This document shows positions 62,379 to 64,000 of a DNA stretch of 64,000 bases, piece by piece. The notes under the pieces were generated by a model, which was not told the DNA's origin, did no database searches, and saw only the letters and a program-made list of their open reading frames with translations. Origin of the DNA: Trichloromonas sp034006665 (GTDB lineage: Bacteria > Desulfobacterota > Desulfuromonadia > Desulfuromonadales > Trichloromonadaceae); assembly GCF_034006665.1 (NCBI RefSeq), contig NZ_JAVESI010000001.1:124001-188000 (forward strand), read 5' to 3'. The position numbers were made by a program, and so were the translations under genes. Position 1 is the first letter of the stretch, and every line of letters starts with the position of its first letter.

Positions 62379-63743
62379 GTGACGACACAAAAACGTTCCT
62401 TTCTCTATAGCCTCTGGGATTTTTTCGCTTCCCTGAAACTTTCCATCATTCTCCTCATCCTGCTCGCCGCCACCTCGATCATCGGCACGCTCATCCAGCA
62501 GAACCGCTCTCCCCAGGAATATCAGCAGATGTACGGTGAAACCCTGCATCGCCTTTTCGACCTGCTGAACTTCTATGATATGTACCACTCCTGGTGGTTC
62601 CTGGCGCTGCTCGGCATCTTCGCCGTCAACCTCACGACCTGCTCGCTGAAGCGTCTGCCCAGGGTCTGGAAGCAGGTTTTCGAGCCCCTGACGGTCGCCG
62701 ATGACGCCCACTACAACAGCCTGAGCAACCGCCACGAACTGCGTGTGCCGCTGGCTCCGGAAGCCGCCCGCGACCGCCTGGCTCCGCTTTTCGGCGAGGC
62801 GCTGGCCGCCCCGGTAACGACCGAGGCCGACGGACGCATCCACCTTTACGCCGAAAAACATCCTTGGTCGCGTTTCGGGGTCTATGTGACCCACCTGTCG
62901 ATCCTGATCATCTTCGTCGGGGCAATCATCGGCAATCTCTGGGGCTTCAAGGCTTTCGTCTCCATCGAGGAGGGAACTTCGACCGACAAGGTCTGGACCG
63001 CGGGCGGGCAAGAGCCTCTGGATCTCGGCTTCACGGTGCGCTGCGACGACTTCGCGGTGACCTATTATGACGGAACCAATCGCCCCAAAGAGTACATGAG
63101 CATCCTCAATATCATCGACAACGGCGAGGAGGTCGTCAGCAATCGCAAGGTTGTCGTCAACGACCCGTTGAAATACAAGGGGATCACCTTCTACCAGTCG
63201 AGCTTCGGCCCAGCCGGCAATCCCCAACTGAACCTTGAAATCACGGACAAGGCGAGCGGCGAGGTGCGGGAAGTCACGGTCACCGAGGGCCGCCACTATC
63301 CCCTCTCCGCTGGCTATTCCTTTGCTGTGACTGGTTATACCGACAGTTACGGGCAGTTCGGTCCGGCGGTGGAAATGCATGTCAATACCCCGGAGGGACT
63401 GCACAAAGCGCCCTTCGTGGTGCTAAAGAATTTCCCTGGTTTCGGCGGCAAGCAGGACTCGCCCTTCAGCTTCGCCCTGCTCGACTACCAGCAGAAACAC
63501 TACACCGGCCTGCAGGTGAAAAAAGACCCTGGGGTTTGGGTGGTCTGGCTGGGCTGCGCTCTGCTGGTGCTCGGCTCCATCGCCGCCTTCACCCTCTCGC
63601 ACCGCCGCCTCTGGGCGTGCATCGTGCCGGCGGGCAAAGGCTCGAAAATTCTTCTCGGCGGCAACGCCCATCGCAACCAGCCGGCCTTCGCTCTCTTTTT
63701 CGATGATCTGAAACAACGAACCAACGACGCCATCAAAGCCTGA
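62379..63743 (+). CDS. resB: ResB/Ccs1 cytochrome c maturation protein
   Basis: 454 residues of the System II haem ligation complex. LWDFFASLKLSIILLILLAA and TSIIGTLIQQNRSP open the first membrane helix, and others lie near 60-80, 155-175 and 395-415. A large extracytoplasmic domain (about 180-390) contains NDPLKYKGITFYQSSFGPAG. With CcsA/CcsB it delivers and attaches haem to CXXCH apocytochromes, such as the small cytochrome and the sensor kinase here. The start is GTG at 62379 with TAGGAG upstream. Confidence 0.93.
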   Translation: MTTQKRSFLYSLWDFFASLKLSIILLILLAATSIIGTLIQQNRSPQEYQQMYGETLHRLFDLLNFYDMYHSWWFLALLGIFAVNLTTCSLKRLPRVWKQVFEPLTVADDAHYNSLSNRHELRVPLAPEAARDRLAPLFGEALAAPVTTEADGRIHLYAEKHPWSRFGVYVTHLSILIIFVGAIIGNLWGFKAFVSIEEGTSTDKVWTAGGQEPLDLGFTVRCDDFAVTYYDGTNRPKEYMSILNIIDNGEEVVSNRKVVVNDPLKYKGITFYQSSFGPAGNPQLNLEITDKASGEVREVTVTEGRHYPLSAGYSFAVTGYTDSYGQFGPAVEMHVNTPEGLHKAPFVVLKNFPGFGGKQDSPFSFALLDYQQKHYTGLQVKKDPGVWVVWLGCALLVLGSIAAFTLSHRRLWACIVPAGKGSKILLGGNAHRNQPAFALFFDDLKQRTNDAIKA

Positions 63744-63773
63744 ACTTCGCGCTAATCCACGGAGAATGCCATC

Positions 63774-64000
63774 ATGACCAGTTCCCTCTTTTTCAATATC
63801 ACGACCATCGCCTATTTCGCCGCGATGGTGCTCTTCATCATCTACCTCGTCAGTCGCAGCCGAGCCGTCGCCCTGGCCGCGACCGGGGCGGTCTGGGCCG
63901 GTTTCGCCGCCAACACCCTGGCCATCGGCCTGCGCTGGCGCGAGGCCTACGCCCTGGGCTTTGAGCAGGCACCCCTCTCCAACCTCTACGAGTCAGTGGT
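63774..64000 (+). CDS. ccsB: Cytochrome c assembly protein CcsB/CcsA, N-terminal part
   Basis: The frame runs off the window after ~75 residues. Membrane helices at about 5-27 and 34-52 and the stretch APLSNLYESV are typical of CcsA/CcsB, whose WWD-containing helices handle haem and lie beyond the end. It begins 30 bp after resB with GGAGAATG upstream, so both form the System II operon. Confidence 0.88.
   Translation, partial: MTSSLFFNITTIAYFAAMVLFIIYLVSRSRAVALAATGAVWAGFAANTLAIGLRWREAYALGFEQAPLSNLYESV

Overview
This window looks like chromosomal DNA of a GC-rich anaerobic or facultative member of the Desulfuromonadia (Geobacter/Desulfuromonas relatives). That is inferred from gene content, not from a marker gene. 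The clues are a class III (oxygen-sensitive) ribonucleotide reductase, the oxygen-independent cobalamin pathway (cbiX, cbiET, cbiG, cbiB), CXXCH haem motifs in a small cytochrome and in a sensor kinase, a ResB/CcsB cytochrome c maturation system, tRNA amidotransferase gatCAB, and a glycine betaine uptake cassette that suggests salt stress. I see no rRNA, tRNA, CRISPR array, transposase or prophage.

Layout. 1-2.6 kb: the end of speA, a frameshifted NADH dehydrogenase and a gene-poor stretch. 2.6-6.6 kb (minus): sigma-54 response regulator, haem-containing histidine kinase, pseudopilin and a conserved hypothetical. 6.7-10.6 kb (minus): murI, a GerMN protein and a short metH. 10.7-12.0 kb (plus): membrane protein, dihaem cytochrome and HExxH protein. 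12.2-15.4 kb: anaerobic RNR split into nrdD, a separate 48-residue C-terminal piece and nrdG, under a tandem NrdR box pair, with nikR divergent. 16.0-26.4 kb (minus): cobalamin cluster (engB, cobS, cobC, pabB-pabC fusion, cbiX, cbiET, cbiG, cbiB) running into a diguanylate cyclase, a Dus enzyme, a DUF3820 protein and a Fe-S protein remnant. 26.6-31.1 kb: secreted protein, ferritin, EttA, moeA-like remnant, tatA, OmpA lipoprotein. 31.3-40.5 kb: gatC-gatA-gatB, HEPN-MNT pair, mtnA-glnE, small heat-shock protein. 40.6-47.1 kb: second diguanylate cyclase, DUF362 ferredoxin, trmO, asd, ABC-F ATPase. 47.1-50.0 kb: eroded type IV minor-pilin/PilY1 locus. 50.0-55.9 kb: MFS transporter, rnk, degenerate MreB-like protein, GAF protein and a GNAT-deacetylase fusion. 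55.9-61.6 kb (minus): MarR regulator with a clear promoter/operator, ProV-ProW, zinc-ribbon lipoprotein, ProX and a porin. 61.9-64 kb: ResB and the start of CcsB.

Two themes stand out. First, at least four loci are broken (ndh, the Fe-S protein, the moeA-like gene, pilW/pilY1) by frameshifts, a nonsense codon or internal deletions, which means either real gene erosion or assembly error. Second, intergenic regions carry several small dispersed repeat families, the clearest being a ~154 bp element with imperfect inverted ends at 31657 and 58486 and a 49 bp derivative at 22057. The most distinctive individual items are the split glycyl-radical reductase with its NrdR boxes, the haem-sensing kinase, the acetyltransferase-deacetylase fusion and the betaine cassette with its accessory lipoprotein and porin.
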